This document shows positions 1-7,085 of a stretch of DNA of 39,837 nucleotides, piece after piece. This DNA is from Desulfobulbaceae bacterium (GTDB taxonomy: Bacteria; Desulfobacterota; Desulfobulbia; Desulfobulbales; Desulfocapsaceae). Location of the stretch: contig WBUQ01000023.1 of the NCBI GenBank assembly GCA_008933635.1, positions 1 through 39,837 of the forward strand, in the 5' to 3' direction. The position numbers were made by a program, and so were the translations under genes. The notes beneath the pieces were generated by a model. That model did not search any database and had not been told where the DNA came from. It worked only from the letters and a program-made list of their open reading frames with translations. Positions within the stretch are counted from its first letter, which is position 1. Every line of letters begins with the position of its first letter.

Positions 1-486
1 GTCCTGGGCGCAGAGAGGTTGTATGCCCTGAGTTGGTGCGGGTCTGTGTCTCCGGAATTGCTGATAGGTGATACCGTTATTGGAGGCCTCTCACTGTCCG
101 GGGAGGGGACTTCCAGATATTATACTGCAGACGTCGAGCCCGCCCCTTCTGTCCTCCTCTCTCAAAGGCTCAAGCAGTTTGCTGTTCAACTCGGGTTTGA
201 TCCTGTATTCGGCAGGATTTGGTCGACTGACGCTCCTTACCGGGAGAGCAGGTCATTCTTGCGGAATATGTACCTTGAGAAGAAGATTTATGGTGTTGAC
301 ATGGAATACTCAGCACTCTGCGCGGTCTGCGCGTTCAGAAAAATTGAATTCGCTTCTTTATTTTTAGTTTCAGATGAGCTTTGGGGTGAAAAGTGGAAAC
401 CTGGTTTCAATAACAAAGGTTTCCAAGAGAAAAACAGTGTGCTCACGCGAGCCTTGGTAACTGAGGAATGGGCATTGTATGATTAA
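1..486 (+). CDS. Nucleoside phosphorylase family protein (PNP/UDP type), 3' part
   Basis: The reading frame is open from base 1, so the N-terminal part lies outside the window; about 161 C-terminal residues are seen. The visible part fits the PNP_UDP_1 fold: a WCGSV segment followed by GDTVIGG resembles the glycine-rich phosphate/ribose region of uridine and purine nucleoside phosphorylases, and GVDMEYSALCAVCAF matches the conserved segment with the ribose-binding Met-Glu pair (M-E-S/Y). Family members cleave the N-glycosidic bond of a nucleoside with phosphate and serve salvage in the cytoplasm. Which base is used cannot be read from this fragment. The stop codon overlaps the start of rimO by 8 bases, so the two are probably cotranscribed and translationally coupled. 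Confidence 0.75.
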   Translation, partial: VLGAERLYALSWCGSVSPELLIGDTVIGGLSLSGEGTSRYYTADVEPAPSVLLSQRLKQFAVQLGFDPVFGRIWSTDAPYRESRSFLRNMYLEKKIYGVDMEYSALCAVCAFRKIEFASLFLVSDELWGEKWKPGFNNKGFQEKNSVLTRALVTEEWALYD

Positions 487-1855
487 AATGAAGCGAACCT
501 TGTATATTGTCAGTCTTGGCTGCGCAAAAAATCTGGTTGATTCAGAACATATTCTGGGCGCGCTTGTGAGTGAGCATTGGCGAATTGTTACGGATCCCAA
601 CAAGGCCAGTGTCTTGATGGTCAACACCTGCGGTTTTATACAGTCAGCTGTTGAAGAGTCGATCGAGGAGATTCTGGAACTGGCCGATATTAAATCAAAA
701 TACCCTGAAAAGAAGCTGGTGGTGGTGGGATGCCTTGTGCAGCGTTACACTTCGCAGCTTCTTGAAACGTTGCCTGAGGTCGATCTGTTCATTGGTACTG
801 AAGGCGTCTGCAATATCGCTCGGTTACTTGATGAACTGATTGTCGGCCCCGTAACGAGGCGTATAGAAATTCCGGACCGCATTCTTTTGGGCAGTACTTC
901 CCCGCGACTTCTTACTACGCCCCATTTTCGCTCGTGGTTGAAGATCACCGAAGGGTGTGACAATTGCTGCACGTACTGCCTCATCCCTTCCATCCGCGGC
1001 GGGTTGAGGAGCAGGAGTATAGAAGACCTCGTCTGTGAAGCACAGATACTTGAGTCGAAAGGAGTTAAAGAGCTCTCATTGATAGCTCAGGACTTGACCG
1101 CATTCGGAATGGACAACGACAGGAGCCCTCAGCTTCATCTTCTGCTTGAAAGGCTTTTAGTTGGGACAACAATACCATGGTTGCGCTTGTTGTACCTCCA
1201 CCCGGCAGGGATAGATGAGAGGCTGCTCAATCTCATGGCGGAATTTCCCAGGATTATGCCGTATCTCGATATTCCGATACAGCATGTCAGTAATAGGATA
1301 CTTTCGGCAATGAACCGGCGATATACTGCCGAAGATCTTGAACGCCTGATTGACAGGATTAGAGCCAAGCTGCCAGAAATAGCCCTGAGAACGACACTGC
1401 TCGTTGGTTTTCCCGGCGAGAAGGAAAGTGATATTCTCCAACTCGAGGAGTTCTTGCTGAAACATCGTTTCGATCACGTAGGTATTTTTGCCTATTCCAA
1501 TGAAGAAGGCTGCGCTTCAGAAAACTTCCCAGAACAATGTTCGGAGGAGGAGAAGACGGCAAGGCGTGATCACCTTCTGCATGTGCAATCAGGCATATCG
1601 GCAGAAATGCAACAAAAATATATCGGCAGGATCGAGCCGGTTTTGGTCGAGGGAACGAGTAGTGAAAGCGATCTGCTTCTCGAGGGACGGACGCGATTTC
1701 AGGCGCCGGATGTTGATGGATGCGTATATATCGTCGATGGTGTTGCCAGCCCCGGTGATATAGTGAACGTCAATATCACCGAGGCTCATGTATACGATCT
1801 GGTAGGTGTGATTGCGGAATACAGCAGCTTCGGTCAGGGAACCGGCAAGGTATGA
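479..1855 (+). CDS. rimO: Ribosomal protein S12 methylthiotransferase RimO
   Basis: A 458-residue radical-SAM methylthiotransferase that should place a beta-methylthio group on the conserved Asp of ribosomal protein S12. Domains in order: UPF0004 with the auxiliary 4Fe-4S cysteines C15 (SLGCAKNLVDSE), C51 (VNTCGF) and C85 (VVGCLVQRY); radical SAM core with the CxxxCxxC triad C160/C164/C167 (EGCDNCCTYC, followed by LIPSIRGG, the RimO rather than MiaB signature); C-terminal TRAM domain from about residue 385. Length is normal for the family. The start at 479 is chosen because GAGGA (463-467) lies 11 bases upstream; ATG at 488 would give the usual MKRT start but with poor spacing. It overlaps the upstream nucleoside phosphorylase gene by 8 bases and converges on the HU gene 42 bases downstream, where I see no clear terminator. 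Confidence 0.96.
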   Translation: MIKMKRTLYIVSLGCAKNLVDSEHILGALVSEHWRIVTDPNKASVLMVNTCGFIQSAVEESIEEILELADIKSKYPEKKLVVVGCLVQRYTSQLLETLPEVDLFIGTEGVCNIARLLDELIVGPVTRRIEIPDRILLGSTSPRLLTTPHFRSWLKITEGCDNCCTYCLIPSIRGGLRSRSIEDLVCEAQILESKGVKELSLIAQDLTAFGMDNDRSPQLHLLLERLLVGTTIPWLRLLYLHPAGIDERLLNLMAEFPRIMPYLDIPIQHVSNRILSAMNRRYTAEDLERLIDRIRAKLPEIALRTTLLVGFPGEKESDILQLEEFLLKHRFDHVGIFAYSNEEGCASENFPEQCSEEEKTARRDHLLHVQSGISAEMQQKYIGRIEPVLVEGTSSESDLLLEGRTRFQAPDVDGCVYIVDGVASPGDIVNVNITEAHVYDLVGVIAEYSSFGQGTGKV

Positions 1856-1897
1856 TATTTCGCCTTCTTTGCCTGTGGCCAATACGCCGTATTCCGA

Positions 1898-2182
1898 TCA
1901 TTTCTTGTTGGCGTTGACTTGCTCCCTGAGATCTTTACCGACCTTGAAAAACGGTAATTTTTTCGGTTTGACCTTGATCTTCTTGCCAGTTTTAGGGTTT
2001 CTTCCTTCGTAGGAGTCATATTTCTTAATGACAAAACTGCCGAAACCGCGAATCTCAATGCTCTCACCCTTGGCGAGTGCTTCAGTCATCGTATCGATGA
2101 TGGTGTTAGTGATAGCGGCAGCTTCACGATGAGGTATATTGATCTCCTGCGCCAGAGCTTCAATGAGTTCTGATTTGTTCAT
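1898..2182 (-). CDS. HU/IHF family DNA-binding protein (IHF-beta-like)
   Basis: A 94-residue histone-like protein that should dimerise and bend DNA. It starts MNKSELIEAL, has the central RGFGSF turn, and the flexible DNA-binding arm carries GRNPKTGKKI with the intercalating proline, then PFFKVGKDLR in the last helix. The length and the MNKSEL start are closer to IHF subunits and the deltaproteobacterial IHF-beta-like proteins than to classical HU, but the two cannot be separated with certainty by eye. The Shine-Dalgarno CAGGAGAAAGG directly precedes the ATG. The gene stands alone, facing rimO, with its own promoter region of 224 bp that also contains a terminator for rluB. Confidence 0.95.
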   Translation of the reverse strand: MNKSELIEALAQEINIPHREAAAITNTIIDTMTEALAKGESIEIRGFGSFVIKKYDSYEGRNPKTGKKIKVKPKKLPFFKVGKDLREQVNANKK

Positions 2183-2231
2183 ACCTTTCTCCTGTTTTCC
2201 GGAAGTCGAGTTGTGCCCACGAGGTTGGGGA

Positions 2232-2258
2232 GCGCTGAAAAAGGCTGTTTTTCAGTGC
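2232..2258. other. Inverted repeat in the leader of the HU/IHF gene
   Basis: The arms CTGAAAAA (2235-2242) and TTTTTCAG (2248-2255) are perfectly complementary around GGCTG, and two more GC pairs plus a G-U wobble can extend the stem to 11 bp. It lies between the candidate -10 box and the start codon of the HU/IHF gene. No U-run follows on the minus strand, so an operator or a leader hairpin is more likely than a terminator. Confidence 0.45.
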
Positions 2259-2278
2259 AGCGGTTGATTAAAAAGCCA

Positions 2279-2307
2279 AATAAAGTTCACTTGTTAATCG
2301 GTGACAA
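2279..2307 (-). promoter_or_regulatory. Candidate sigma70 promoter of the HU/IHF gene
   Basis: Read on the minus strand: TTGTCA (2307-2302, 5/6 to consensus), a 17-base spacer, and TTTATT (2284-2279, 4/6). It lies about 100 bases before the HU/IHF start codon and downstream of the rluB terminator. The surrounding sequence is AT-rich, so chance matches are possible. Confidence 0.35.
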
Positions 2308-2338
2308 ACAGAAGCCTTCAGAAAATATATAATATATT

Positions 2339-2373
2339 CAAAAAGATGCGAGTAAGTTCGGCTCGTCTTTTTG
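2339..2373 (-). terminator. Probable rho-independent terminator after rluB
   Basis: The plus-strand arms CAAAAAGA-TGCGAG and CTCG-TCTTTTTG pair around TAAGTTCGG with a two-base bulge. Read on the minus strand the hairpin ends in a T-rich run (TCTTTTTG), 34 bases after the rluB stop codon. It separates the yjbQ-ubiD-rluB operon from the HU/IHF gene. Confidence 0.7.
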
Positions 2374-2406
2374 CTGTCCTGTCTCTAACTGTTTAGATTT
2401 AATCAG

Positions 2407-3153
2407 CTATTTTCGTGTTTGTAAAGGGAATTCTAAAAATATTTTTTCCAGATCTCCGGAGTTGAGCTGCCGGTATTTTCCGGTTTCCAGATTGTGCAAT
2501 TGCAATCGTCCGTAGGCGATTCGTTTCAGGTGAAGAACTGGATGAAGAATCGCCTCGAACATCTTTTTTACCTGCCTTTTCCTGCCCTCGTGGATCGTTA
2601 TCTGAACGTGTGTCGCGTGCTTCGACCTTTTCAGCACAATCAGATGTGCCGGTGCTGTCCTTCTCCCATCAATGGTTATCCCTGCTGCTAACGATGCCAG
2701 CTTGTCCTTGTTGGGATGCCCAGCTACCAGGGCTTCGTAAGTCTTTGTGATTTGATGGCTCGGGTGTTGAACCTTCTGGGCAAACTCGCCATCATTCGTC
2801 AGGATAAGCGCGCCTTCGGTATCCAGATCCAATCTGCCTACCGGAAAGAGCCGTTCGGCAATCCCCTTCACCAAGGATGTGACAATCGGTCGTCCTTGAG
2901 GATCGGACAGGGTTGTCACATACCCCCGGGGTTTGTTGAGGAGAATATAAATCAGTTGCTTCCGGGGGACGATCAGACGACCATCACAACTGACAGTCTG
3001 CTGGCCGGGATGTATCTTGATTCCCATATCGGTGACAACGATATCGTTGACCCTGACCCGACCGGCCTTGATCAGTTCTTCAGCCTTTCGGCGGGAGGCC
3101 AGTCCGCACTGCGACAGGTATTTCTGCAGCCGGATTTCGTTGTTCAGCGCCAT
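2407..3153 (-). CDS. rluB: Large-subunit rRNA pseudouridine synthase, RluB type
   Basis: A 248-residue RsuA/RluB/RluE/RluF-class pseudouridine synthase, expected to isomerise a uridine in the peptidyl-transferase region of 23S rRNA. An S4 RNA-binding domain comes first (LQKYLSQCGLASRRKAEELI, residues ~8-27), then the catalytic domain with VGRLDLDTEGALILTNDG, where the Asp of GRLD is the catalytic residue, and a C-terminal GRKRQVKKMFEAI segment typical of the class. I chose ATG at 3153 (MALNNEIRLQ); an upstream in-frame start at 3249 would add 32 residues that do not resemble the family and would run deep into ubiD. The start overlaps the ubiD stop codon by 10 bases, so it is the last gene of the yjbQ-unknown-ubiD operon. 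RluB rather than RsuA or RluF is inferred from the motif flavour. Confidence 0.88.
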   Translation of the reverse strand: MALNNEIRLQKYLSQCGLASRRKAEELIKAGRVRVNDIVVTDMGIKIHPGQQTVSCDGRLIVPRKQLIYILLNKPRGYVTTLSDPQGRPIVTSLVKGIAERLFPVGRLDLDTEGALILTNDGEFAQKVQHPSHQITKTYEALVAGHPNKDKLASLAAGITIDGRRTAPAHLIVLKRSKHATHVQITIHEGRKRQVKKMFEAILHPVLHLKRIAYGRLQLHNLETGKYRQLNSGDLEKIFLEFPLQTRK

Positions 3154-4922
3154 TGGTGGGGAAGGATCCTGGAAATTTTTCCATCGACAAGGGATTTGGT
3201 TGCGGCATCTACTTCGAGGACGTCGGTATACCAGGGTTTCATGCGGCAATCGAACACTACCGGCGGTCTCAGTCCGACATGAAAACGTGCCACTGTGATC
3301 GAAGAGCCATGGATATCGGCGGCCGGTTCAAACCGGGTAAAAAAGGTCCAGAGAAATTCCTGCATTGAGCAGGTGGCATTGTCGGTATTATCGACCAAGA
3401 GGATGCATGGCCAGTCGCACAGGTCTGCGCATTCGGCGATTCTCGTGGCCAGCTTCGGATTGGCGGCATAGGGAACTCCCTCCACGACCATGGTTCCGGG
3501 CAGGAAAACTTTGGGTTTCGTGCAATCAGGAGGGAGGGTGCCCGTGAAAGAGCGGGGTAGATCGCGACGTTTTTCTTGGCCGAGCCCCATGAGCATGGCT
3601 TTCGAGCCTTTATTGACCGAGGGGCCGGTATAGTCGAGGGTGTCCTGGGAGACGTTGGCAAAGACGAAAAGATCCTGATCCCATTGCACGCGTTCAAGAA
3701 TATGCGGCCAGAGTTTCGAGAAGTCGGTTATATCAATATCGCCATCGGTGATCAGCAGAAACTTGGTCAGGGAAAGCTGGCCCTCGCCGAGGATCCGCAG
3801 GCCGCAGGCGAAGGCTTCACGGGGGTAGCGGTCGGAGACACGTGCGGCGGCGAGGCAGTGGAAACCTGTCTCGCCGAAGGTTTTCAGTTCACGCACGCCT
3901 TTCATAACCAGTGGAAAGAGCGGTGAAAGCAGTTCCTGAAGGTAGTCGCCGATGAAAAAATCTTCCTGTTTTGGCCGGCCGACAACGGTTGCCGGATATA
4001 TTGCGTTATCGCGATGATAGATGTGGCTGATCTGAAAAACAGGGTAATCATGCTCGAGTGAATTGTATCCGTAATGATCGCCGAAGGGGCCTTCGGGGCG
4101 GCGGATATGCGGTGGGACCATGCCCTTGATGGCGAATTCGGCATGGGAGACAAGATCATGGCCGCCAAGAGGGTCTCTTGTCATCCTGAGTTTCTCACCG
4201 AGCAGCAGGGAAGTCAGGATCAGTTCGGGGATGTCTTCAGGGAGCGGGGCGATCGCTGACAGTATCAGAGCAGGAGGGCCACCGATATACAGGGTTAACG
4301 GCAACGAACGGTTCGACTTCTCCGCCTCGAAATAATGGTAGCCGCCGCCCTTGTGAATCTGCCAGTGGATACCGGTTGTCTCATCGTCGAATCGCTGGAT
4401 ACGGTACATGCCAAGATTATGGCCGCGTCCGTCAGGATGTTCTGTATACACCAGCGGGAGAGTGACAAACGGCCCGGCATCAGAATGCCAGGAAGTGAGC
4501 AGCGGCAGGCTGCTGAGGCGTGGCGGGGATTGACAGTTCTGCAGAATTGGACCGGACGATGAGGTCTTGAGGCCGATTTTCAGGCCATCCATCAAGAGTT
4601 CGCGCTTCTGCCAGATCTTTGCAAAGGTCAGCGGCATGATCGACTCGGCCAGATCCACTATGCCCTTGACAAAATTCTGCGGTCTTTTGCCAAACGCCAG
4701 TTCGAGTCTTCTGGCTGTGCCAAAGAGGTTGGTGGTGACCGGAAACCGAGAATTCCTCACTTTGGTGAAGAGCAGGGCCGGTCCGCCTCTGGCTATAACC
4801 CGCCGGTGAATTTCGGCGATTTCGAGATGGGGATCGACTTCTTCATCAACAACAAGAAGCTCGTTCTCATGTTGCAGGAGGTCCAGAAAACTGCGCAGAT
4901 CAATAAGGGTTTGCCTGGTCAA
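3144..4922 (-). CDS. UbiD family decarboxylase, menaquinone-biosynthesis type
   Basis: A 592-residue prenylated-FMN-dependent decarboxylase of the UbiD family. The signature region PEGPFGDHYGYNSLEHDYPVF (around residue 283) and the preceding GGGYHYFEAE segment are conserved. It is about 100 residues longer than E. coli UbiD (497 aa); the C-terminal extension with FTRFEPAADIH and RMKPWYTDVLEVD resembles the long SCO4490-type decarboxylases of the futalosine menaquinone pathway, so a role in menaquinone rather than ubiquinone synthesis is likely (inference). The start codon is TTG at 4922, supported by AAGGAAT seven bases upstream and by the lack of any upstream in-frame ATG in the three bases before the preceding stop. 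No UbiX-type prenyltransferase gene, needed to make prFMN, lies in this window. Confidence 0.9.
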   Translation of the reverse strand: MTRQTLIDLRSFLDLLQHENELLVVDEEVDPHLEIAEIHRRVIARGGPALLFTKVRNSRFPVTTNLFGTARRLELAFGKRPQNFVKGIVDLAESIMPLTFAKIWQKRELLMDGLKIGLKTSSSGPILQNCQSPPRLSSLPLLTSWHSDAGPFVTLPLVYTEHPDGRGHNLGMYRIQRFDDETTGIHWQIHKGGGYHYFEAEKSNRSLPLTLYIGGPPALILSAIAPLPEDIPELILTSLLLGEKLRMTRDPLGGHDLVSHAEFAIKGMVPPHIRRPEGPFGDHYGYNSLEHDYPVFQISHIYHRDNAIYPATVVGRPKQEDFFIGDYLQELLSPLFPLVMKGVRELKTFGETGFHCLAAARVSDRYPREAFACGLRILGEGQLSLTKFLLITDGDIDITDFSKLWPHILERVQWDQDLFVFANVSQDTLDYTGPSVNKGSKAMLMGLGQEKRRDLPRSFTGTLPPDCTKPKVFLPGTMVVEGVPYAANPKLATRIAECADLCDWPCILLVDNTDNATCSMQEFLWTFFTRFEPAADIHGSSITVARFHVGLRPPVVFDCRMKPWYTDVLEVDAATKSLVDGKISRILPHQWR

Positions 4923-4925
4923 TGT

Positions 4926-5186
4926 TTATTCCTTGCCGTCGCTATGGTGGTGGTCGTGATCCTGGAGAAAGAACCGGTGGTACTCTGATTTGGAAAGGTG
5001 CTTTTTCAACAGACCTGTGAAGTTATCGATAAATTTCTCAATTTCCTCTTCATCTACGCGTGATGCCAGGAGGTCGGCAAATTCGCTGTTGCCGGCCAGT
5101 TGCAGGAAGCAGGAGAATGATAGGCGGTCCAGCTCAAGGCTGAGGCCGAAACAGATATCAGAAGACGAAAAGCTGCCTTTATTCAT
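4926..5186 (-). CDS. Small protein of unknown function between yjbQ and ubiD
   Basis: An 86-residue ORF filling the gap between yjbQ (10 bases upstream) and ubiD (3 bases downstream). I do not recognise the family. The protein is acidic in the middle (VDEEEIEKFIDN), probably mostly helical, and ends in a His-rich tail (QDHDHHHSDGKE) that could bind a metal ion. No signal peptide or membrane segment is visible. The frame stays open upstream to 5255, but that would overlap yjbQ by about 60 bases; I favour ATG 5186, which has no good Shine-Dalgarno and may rely on coupling to the yjbQ stop. Its position in a tight operon argues that it is translated, though its function cannot be inferred. Confidence 0.6.
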   Translation of the reverse strand: MNKGSFSSSDICFGLSLELDRLSFSCFLQLAGNSEFADLLASRVDEEEIEKFIDNFTGLLKKHLSKSEYHRFFLQDHDHHHSDGKE

Positions 5187-5196
5187 GTCGGACCGG

Positions 5197-5598
5197 TCAT
5201 ATGGAAGAGGTGAGGCGCCAGAGGATTTGTCTGGTGCGGGGGCCATCGAATTCACAGAAAAAAATCTTTTGCCATCTGCCGAGCACGAGGCGATTATCCT
5301 CTATCAGCAGCGTGAGTGAAGAGCCGATCAGTGAGGCCATGATATGGGCCGGGGAGTTGCCCTCGGCGTGCCTGAACGGCAGGTTGCCGGGGACGATCGC
5401 CGATAGGCCTGCAATGATGTCGAGTCGGACATCGGGATCTGCCCCTTCGTTGATGGTGAGCCCGGCGGTTGTGTGTGGATTGAAGAGGTAGAGGACGCTG
5501 CTGCCGGCCGACGCTGGCAGTAAACTTGCTACATGAGATGTAATGTCGAGCAGTTCCATCTTTTTCAGTGATGAAACATCCAGCCGGCCACTGAGCAT
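5197..5598 (-). CDS. yjbQ: YjbQ family protein (UPF0047)
   Basis: A 133-residue YjbQ/UPF0047 protein. NPHTTAGLTINEGADPDVRLD covers the family's conserved HTT/NE/D cluster, and HAEGNSPAHIMASLIG with the later VLGRWQKIFFCEFDGPR are the second and third signatures; the conserved His/Asn/Glu residues are thought to form a metal or phosphate site. E. coli YjbQ has been reported to have weak thiamine-phosphate synthase activity, but the true role is unsettled. A strong Shine-Dalgarno, GGGAGGT, precedes the ATG. It is the first gene of the leftward operon that continues with an unknown small gene, ubiD and rluB. Confidence 0.93.
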   Translation of the reverse strand: MLSGRLDVSSLKKMELLDITSHVASLLPASAGSSVLYLFNPHTTAGLTINEGADPDVRLDIIAGLSAIVPGNLPFRHAEGNSPAHIMASLIGSSLTLLIEDNRLVLGRWQKIFFCEFDGPRTRQILWRLTSSI

Positions 5599-6010
5599 AT
5601 TACCTCCCTTTCAGTTGCGAATGAGATTGAATTGGCGTGGTGAGAGCGCAATCAGCCAGTGTAACCACTGCATCTTCGGTTTGTTTGGCTGGCGGATCGA
5701 TAGGTGTATTCACTAACTCATGATGATTGCAGGTAATCCTCAGTATATGCCTTTTCATTTCACCCGTCAATGGTCCTCGATATGGAATATTGCACAGATA
5801 CAGGAGGATGGTTTGTCTTGATGAATCATGCAATTGCGTGATATTGTTGCCCATCGGATTGACATGAATACTTGCCGCCGCGGAAGGAATTCAAGCATGG
5901 TTGTCGAATGGGCGGCAGGGTTGCTGTGTGACAAAGGTATGTAGGATATGGTCATCCATTGCCCATATGATACGAGAAAAATGGAAGGCGGCGGATAAGT
6001 GGAGGAGAAG
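5599..6010. other. Divergent intergenic region yjbQ / aroC
   Basis: This 412-bp stretch holds the leftward promoter and about 135-base leader of the yjbQ operon, and on the right the aroC ribosome binding site GGAGGAGA (6001-6008). A TATGAT box (5966-5971) is a possible aroC -10 but has no convincing -35 at the right distance. A minus-strand ORF of 84 codons (5600-5854) runs through it, but the yjbQ promoter lies inside it, so I do not count it as a gene. A 20-codon minus-strand ORF at 5611-5673 is treated among the findings. Confidence 0.6.
5742..5770 (-). promoter_or_regulatory. Sigma70-type promoter of the yjbQ-ubiD-rluB operon
   Basis: Read on the minus strand: TTGACG (5770-5765, 5/6), a 17-base spacer, and TATACT (5747-5742, 5/6). 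This is the best promoter match in the window. The expected transcription start is near 5735, giving a leader of roughly 135 bases before the yjbQ start codon. Confidence 0.7.
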
Positions 6011-7081
6011 ATGGCAGGAAATACTTTCGGCAGAGTTTTCCGTGTTACGACCTGGGGAGAATCGCATGGAACCGCGGTCGGGGCTGTTATCGATGGCTGT
6101 CCAGCCGGGATGACTCTCGACCTGGAAAAACTGCGGGAGGAGATGGTGCGGAGACGGCCAGGTCAGGGAGGGGCTTCAAGCCCGAGAAAGGAGCCTGACC
6201 AGGTCGAGATCCTCTCGGGGATTTTCACCCCTGCTGGCGAGATGGCTCCCAGAACAACCGGAACGGCCCTAGCGTTGATCGTTTACAACAAGGATGCACA
6301 TTCAAAGTCGTATGACAACCTGCGAGATGTCTTCCGTCCAGGTCATGGAGATTTCACCTACCAGGAAAAATACGGAATCCGCGACCACCGTGGCGGAGGG
6401 CGAGCCTCGGCGAGAGAGACGGCAGCCCGGGTTGCTGCCGGCGCCGTGGCGGCTCAGGTTTTGCGTCACCACGGCATAACGGTTCTTGCGTATACCGTGG
6501 CTCTGGGTGGAGTCAGGGCTGTCATCCGCGATTACGGGGAGATTGGCAATAACCTGTATTGCTGCCCGGATCCCGAAGCAGCCGAGCGTATGGAACAACG
6601 GATTCGTGAGGTCAGGAGCCAGGGTGACACGGTAGGCGGGGTTGTCGAATTGCGGGCATCCTGCCCGGCAGGTCTCGGCGAACCTGTATTCGATAAGCTC
6701 GAGGCAGATCTGGCGCATGGGCTGATGTCCATCGGAGCGGTTAAAGGCGTCGAATTCGGGGCCGGATTCGCGGTTGCCGATTTGCTGGGATCAGAAAACA
6801 ATGATAGTATGCTCAAAGAGGGCTTTGCCAGCAATAATGCCGGCGGTATTCTGGCCGGGATATCGAGTGGTCAGGAACTGGTGATCCGGGTTGCTGTAAA
6901 GCCGATCCCTTCTATAGCGGCTGAGCAGTGGACGATCAATCGTGCCGGTGAGGAGGTGAAGATAAAGGTGGGCGGTCGCCATGATATTTCTGCCATTCCC
7001 CGGATTATTCCTGTATGTGAGGCAATGGTTCGTCTGACGCTGGTGGATCATCTCCTTCGCCAACGATGCAGTCGCCTCTGA
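6011..7081 (+). CDS. aroC: Chorismate synthase
   Basis: A 356-residue enzyme for the last shikimate-pathway step, the FMN-dependent anti-1,4 elimination of phosphate from 5-enolpyruvylshikimate-3-phosphate. The three family signatures are present: GESHGTAVGAVIDGCPAG near the N-terminus, KYGIRDHRGGGRASARETAA (around residue 120), and NNAGGILAGISSGQ around residue 275 with the conserved Gly-rich loop. Length is typical. The frame is open from a GTG at 5999, but MAGNTFGRVFRVTTWGES at 6011 is the usual family start and GGAGGAGA at 6001-6008 is its ribosome binding site. The next gene starts 4 bases after the stop, so aroC is the first gene of a long rightward unit with the carbohydrate genes. Confidence 0.97.
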   Translation: MAGNTFGRVFRVTTWGESHGTAVGAVIDGCPAGMTLDLEKLREEMVRRRPGQGGASSPRKEPDQVEILSGIFTPAGEMAPRTTGTALALIVYNKDAHSKSYDNLRDVFRPGHGDFTYQEKYGIRDHRGGGRASARETAARVAAGAVAAQVLRHHGITVLAYTVALGGVRAVIRDYGEIGNNLYCCPDPEAAERMEQRIREVRSQGDTVGGVVELRASCPAGLGEPVFDKLEADLAHGLMSIGAVKGVEFGAGFAVADLLGSENNDSMLKEGFASNNAGGILAGISSGQELVIRVAVKPIPSIAAEQWTINRAGEEVKIKVGGRHDISAIPRIIPVCEAMVRLTLVDHLLRQRCSRL

Positions 7082-7085
7082 GAAA

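Noticed and set aside
1856-1897. A terminator between the convergent rimO and HU/IHF genes
   Set aside because: Only a short AATACG/CGTATT palindrome with a one-base loop is present, which cannot form a useful hairpin.
5600-5854. A minus-strand 84-codon frame ending just before yjbQ
   Set aside because: The strongest promoter in the region (TTGACG-17-TATACT) lies inside it, so an mRNA started there would not contain its start codon; no recognisable domain.
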